Shown here: positions 60,951-64,000 of the stretch, one piece after another
Layout: each line of letters begins with the position of its first letter
Position numbering within the stretch: position 1 is the first letter of the stretch
Source of the DNA: Taenia hydatigena
Lineage: Eukaryota > Platyhelminthes > Cestoda > Cyclophyllidea > Taeniidae
Direction: 5' to 3'
Assembly: GCA_036345935.2 (NCBI GenBank)
Contig: JADWOT020000003.1
Coordinates: 21,284,509 to 21,348,508 of the forward strand
DNA: 64,000 nucleotides
Notes under the pieces: model-generated
Databases searched by the model: none
The model's input: only the letters and a program-made list of their open reading frames with translations
Told to the model about the DNA's origin: nothing
Program-made: the position numbers and the translations under genes

Positions 60951-63900
60951 GCATGGACTTTGTCGAATTTTAGGTGTTTCCTATTTATTGGCTTGAGAAT
61001 GAGTCTCTCCGTTCATGGGCGTGTTTTGTTTGAGCCTCACTGACAAAGGAGAATGATGCATCAACAGCATATGTTCGCTTACTTGTTTTGTAGACAGCTA
61101 TAATGATAGGCTAGGCATTCGGATTATTTTTTTGCTTCTGTGACTGGATTTTGGCCTCCCTTATGGCTGAAATAGACGATTTGTTGAAAGTTACATGTTG
61201 CTATAGTCCAGATTATTTTAAAGGTAGTGCGAACGATAATGACTCCTCGTGTGTCTTCCCCCTCTTTAGTTTTGAAGGATGAAAGCATCCTCCTCCGAAG
61301 CATACCAACGGCACAGTACTACGAGATCAGCTACATGCATCGCAACGTCATTACGCATCTCTCCTACTCTAAGTAAGTCGTAAGATTTCCTTAAAGTGGA
61401 TTAAAAAGTGATTCTTGGTAGGAGGCGTGCTCACTGTATGGTACAAAATTAGTTTATGCTTAAATGGTGATTCACTAGTTTTTGATCTTCTTTAGGACAG
61501 CCTTATCCCTTGTAGGACGCACTACCTCATAACATGCAGCTGCGACGGCCACTTGAAGTTCTGGCGCCTGGCCGCGACACGCGGTCTGGAGTTCGTCAAA
61601 CACTATCGCGCACATCTGGGTCAGTTCAGCTGCTTCTCATCTTGCTTCCCCAGGGGCGATGGATTTGGTTCCTTGAAGCTATGCGTAGATCGAATAATCA
61701 ACCCATTATTTTTGGCGTTTTAACCTTAATATTAATTTCGCTTCCAATATCTCTTCAAGCAGTTTTAATATCGTGACTCCCGACTTATCCCTGCGAGGGA
61801 TCTACAGGGACTGTAAGGCTTTTGTTGTAGGGGCCGTGCCCCAGGGAGCTGCGCTTATGTAACAGCGCATAAGGCTAAATGCCATTCTTCTTTCATCTTC
61901 TTCTGTGCACGTTCAGAAGTCCAACTATCGATTTTTGCGTTTTTCGCTTCCTCCCGGCCGATCTCCACTTTTAAAGTAAAGCACCGATGAAGGAAGCGTC
62001 TGAAATTCTTCACTAAACCCACCCTTGAATTGCTTTCAATGGCGCCATGGCGATCTTCTATCTTTCCTGCGTTTCAGGTGCCATCACTGGATTGGCAGTC
62101 AGCTACGATGGCGAGTTGGCTTGCACTGTAGGGGATGACAAAACTGCCAAGATCTTCGACATTATCAATTTCGGTGAGTATGTTTGAGAAGCTTCTCTTC
62201 CCCTGCCTCGTCAAGGTGGCGCCCTTTGTTGAGATGCTTTATTGAAGTTCCATAAACTTTAAGCCTTAGTGTCAGGTTTGGATCATCCTATTGTTGACTT
62301 CGTGTCTTATCTTCACTTCTATCTCTACGGTTCTGTAGGAAAAACAGACATTTTAAGTGTTTTTTTGAGGCAATCGTCTCAAATATTTCAATTGGTATCG
62401 GCTTATCGTCCTTTACTTATCTCCACTATCCAAGCTTAACTCTGTTTGCATTCCCTTTTCTGATAATAACGCTGGTCTCATTTGAATTCTCGCAAAAGTT
62501 TCATATCGTTTTTGTGGTTTAATAAAGCAATATTACAGGTAATTCATGACTTTCAAAGTATTTGCTGTTCGTTGTATTCTTGGGAATTGAGGTAAAAAAT
62601 AATTTCACCCCCACTCTCCGCTTTATTCCCTTAGACATGATCAGCATGATGAAGCTGGGATTCGTGCCTCGAGAATGCTGCTTTGTCTACACGGCTAAGG
62701 ATGGCTGCGCTGCTGTCGCCATGTAAATCTTTTCTTTCGTCCCCGCCTTCCTCAAGGCGTATTTTTTCCTTCCCAGTTTTTTGGTAAAACTATCAAGTCA
62801 TAATTAATAGCTGCACTTCACTTTGCACCAGGAGACCCGCCTTAGTAGTTTTTGCCGCTAAGCTAACTGAGATGTTTCTTGGAGGATGCAACAAAATCAA
62901 AGAACTTGACCAGATTTAGAGGCAACGCTGCGGCGCGTTATTATTCGGAGCGGTTTCCCAAACTGCATTCCATCCCAATGAATGTCACTTGTGCTACGGA
63001 AACTCCTGAAGGTGTTCGGTTGAGCACCTTCCTGATTGCAAACAAGGCGGTAGCTACTGTGATTATTTGATTTAAAATCAAGGAAAATGACGAATATTGA
63101 TACAAGAAACGCTTCCTAGTGAAGAACTGAATGTGACGGTTTACCATAAAACATTTGTATGTGTAATTAGTATCAAATATGCATATAACCCTTTCGATAC
63201 AGATGCAAATTTAGTCCAAATTGGGGAATGTTTGTTCGAGAGGTAACTTCAAACCTTTTTCGTGTAGCACTGAATTACTGCTTTGCAGTGGACGGAAGGC
63301 TAGACTAGTCAAAGCGAGATACCAGAGTGTCATCCATTTTCAGCCTTGTAGCTTGAGGAAATTGGGCCTCTTGGATTCAGTGAACACGAAATTGAATTGT
63401 ATCGCCTGCTTATTTTAGCGATGTTTTGTATCACATCTCCCATCCTGAAACCTCTACCGTTCCTCAATTGTAGCGCGGATCGTGACACCAGTGCCATCCA
63501 CATTTATGACGCTCGCACGAAGGATACACTTTTGAAGAGGCTTGACAATCTCCACGCCAGTTCCGTCATCGCCATTGCCGTAAGCTCACGTCCCTTTTCC
63601 ACCTTTTAAACTGTCTGTTCATGACATGACTTGTTCTTTTTTTTCGCAGTTCTGCCCGGCGTTGGAGACAGTCGTGAGTGCCGATACGGAGGGTATGCTG
63701 GAGTTTTGGTCGACACCGCGCCACGGTTTCGATGCTGTTCAGCGTCCAACTGCGCTCCATTGGACCTCCAAGATGGACACCGATCTCTATTGCCTTCTCA
63801 AGGACAAAACTCACGCCATTAGTCTAGCCTTCTCCCCTGACGGTGGTCGCCTGCTCGCTTGCTTTGGCGCGGATCGAAAGGTTCGTTGAATCGCTTGCAC

Positions 63901-64000
63901 GTTCTCATTCGTATTTGTGTGAACTCATTATATCTCTGCTTTGTTAGATTCGCATCTTCAAGACGCTAACAGGGAAGCTTTCGTTGGTCTATGACGAGAG
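60632..64000 (+). CDS. PPWD1: PPWD1, WD-repeat cyclophilin (N-terminal part, cut by window end)
   Basis: PPWD1 is a nuclear peptidyl-prolyl isomerase with an N-terminal WD40 propeller, associated with the spliceosome. Exons: 60632-60950, 61270-61372, 61516-61619, 62078-62173, 62635-62722, 63474-63579, 63650-63880, 63948 onward; 366 complete codons lie in the window. Landmarks: EISYMHRNVITHL, DGHLKFWR, EFVKHYRAHLGAI, GDDKTAKIFDIINFDMI, ADRDTSAIHIYDAR, MDTDLYCL, SLAFSPDGGRLL and DRKIRIFKTLTGKL, all matching the family in order. The C-terminal cyclophilin domain is expected beyond the window. The N-terminus is an acidic tail with a duplicated VGPLPSEM motif and a basic KKKPKRR that could be a nuclear localisation signal. 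Exon 1 to 2 seems to use a GC-AG intron. Confidence 0.95.
61270..61619 (+). CDS. PPWD1: PPWD1 exons 2-3: start of the WD40 propeller
   Basis: Exons 61270-61372 and 61516-61619 with a 143-base intron. They encode YYEISYMHRNVITHLSYSK, then THYLITCSCDGHLKFWR and EFVKHYRAHL, the first WD repeat of PPWD1. Confidence 0.94.
61620..62077 (+). other. PPWD1 intron 3
   Basis: 458 bases, donor GTCAGT and acceptor gtttcag. It contains the hairpin-rich repeat-like element at about 61771-61900. Confidence 0.85.
61771..61900 (+). mobile_element. Hairpin-rich element with pyrimidine tail (possible retroposon 3' end)
   Basis: Four short perfect hairpins follow each other: ATCCCT-gcg-AGGGAT (61787-61801), GGGG-ccgtg-CCCC (61830-61842), CTTATG-n8-CATAAG (61854-61873) and GGC-taaat-GCC (61873-61883), then a CTT-rich tail. 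Stable hairpins followed by a simple tail are typical of the 3' ends of LINEs and SINEs. No second copy was found in the window, so assignment as a mobile element is inference. Confidence 0.35.
62078..62722 (+). CDS. PPWD1: PPWD1 exons 4-5: WD40 repeats
   Basis: Exons 62078-62173 and 62635-62722. They encode AITGLAVSYDGELACTVGDD and KTAKIFDIINFDMISMMKLG, followed by the CFVYTAKDGCAAVA strand. The donor AT/GTAAAT at 62723 joins in phase 2 to exon 6. Confidence 0.94.
62723..63473 (+). other. PPWD1 intron 5
   Basis: 751 bases, donor GTAAAT and acceptor attgtag. Small open frames inside have no recognisable content; no other feature seen. Confidence 0.8.
63474..64000 (+). CDS. PPWD1: PPWD1 exons 6-8: WD40 repeats, running off the window
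   Basis: Exons 63474-63579, 63650-63880 and 63948 onward, with introns of 70 and 67 bases. They contain TSAIHIYDARTKD, TVVSADTEGMLEFWS, SKMDTDLYCLL, ISLAFSPDGGRLLACFG and DRKIRIFKTLTGKL. The exon 7 donor is the unusual GTTCGT. The last exon is cut at base 64000. Confidence 0.94.

Overview
The window is a piece of invertebrate nuclear genome, most likely from a flatworm and probably a tapeworm. All recognisable genes are intron-rich eukaryotic genes with animal-type products. Two classes of very short introns (about 28-53 and 67-82 bases) sit beside multi-kilobase introns in a T-rich, moderately AT-rich background. The phylum-level guess is inference; no rRNA, tRNA or mitochondrial marker was found.

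Layout. (1) Bases 1-2043, + strand: the 3'-terminal coding part of an unrecognised Arg/Ser-rich, probably disordered protein that begins upstream of the window. (2) Bases 4216-44182, + strand: a complete oxysterol-binding protein-related gene of the ORP9 (OSBPL9) type. It has 14 exons, a PH domain, a VAP-binding FFAT-like motif and a full lipid-transfer domain, spread over 40 kb with introns up to 13.2 kb. Its introns carry several copies of dispersed repeats. (3) Bases 48927-53287, - strand: SAS-6 (SASS6), the centriole cartwheel protein. It has 13 exons; nine of its introns are only 28-53 bases long. (4) Bases 54547-60043, + strand: PIG-W/GWT1, the ER inositol acyltransferase of GPI-anchor synthesis. 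(5) Bases 60632-64000, + strand: the N-terminal, WD-repeat half of PPWD1, a spliceosome-associated cyclophilin, cut by the window end.

ORP9 and SAS-6 converge on a 4.7 kb spacer, SAS-6 and PIGW diverge from a 1.26 kb spacer, and PIGW and PPWD1 are tandem with 0.6 kb between them. The genes belong to unrelated pathways (lipid exchange at ER-Golgi contacts, centriole assembly, GPI anchors, splicing), so this is ordinary gene-dense eukaryotic neighbourhood and not a functional cluster.

The most interesting signals are non-coding. A nearly identical 344-base inverted repeat lies in the two introns flanking ORP9 exons 4-6, an arrangement that favours circular RNA or long duplex RNA. At least five relatives of one dispersed repeat family are present. 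No short intron examined has a length divisible by three. In PPWD1 a duplicated acidic VGPLP motif has kept its peptide identical while 8 of 11 codons diverged. Splice junctions were read by hand from phase and homology and have not been tested with transcripts.
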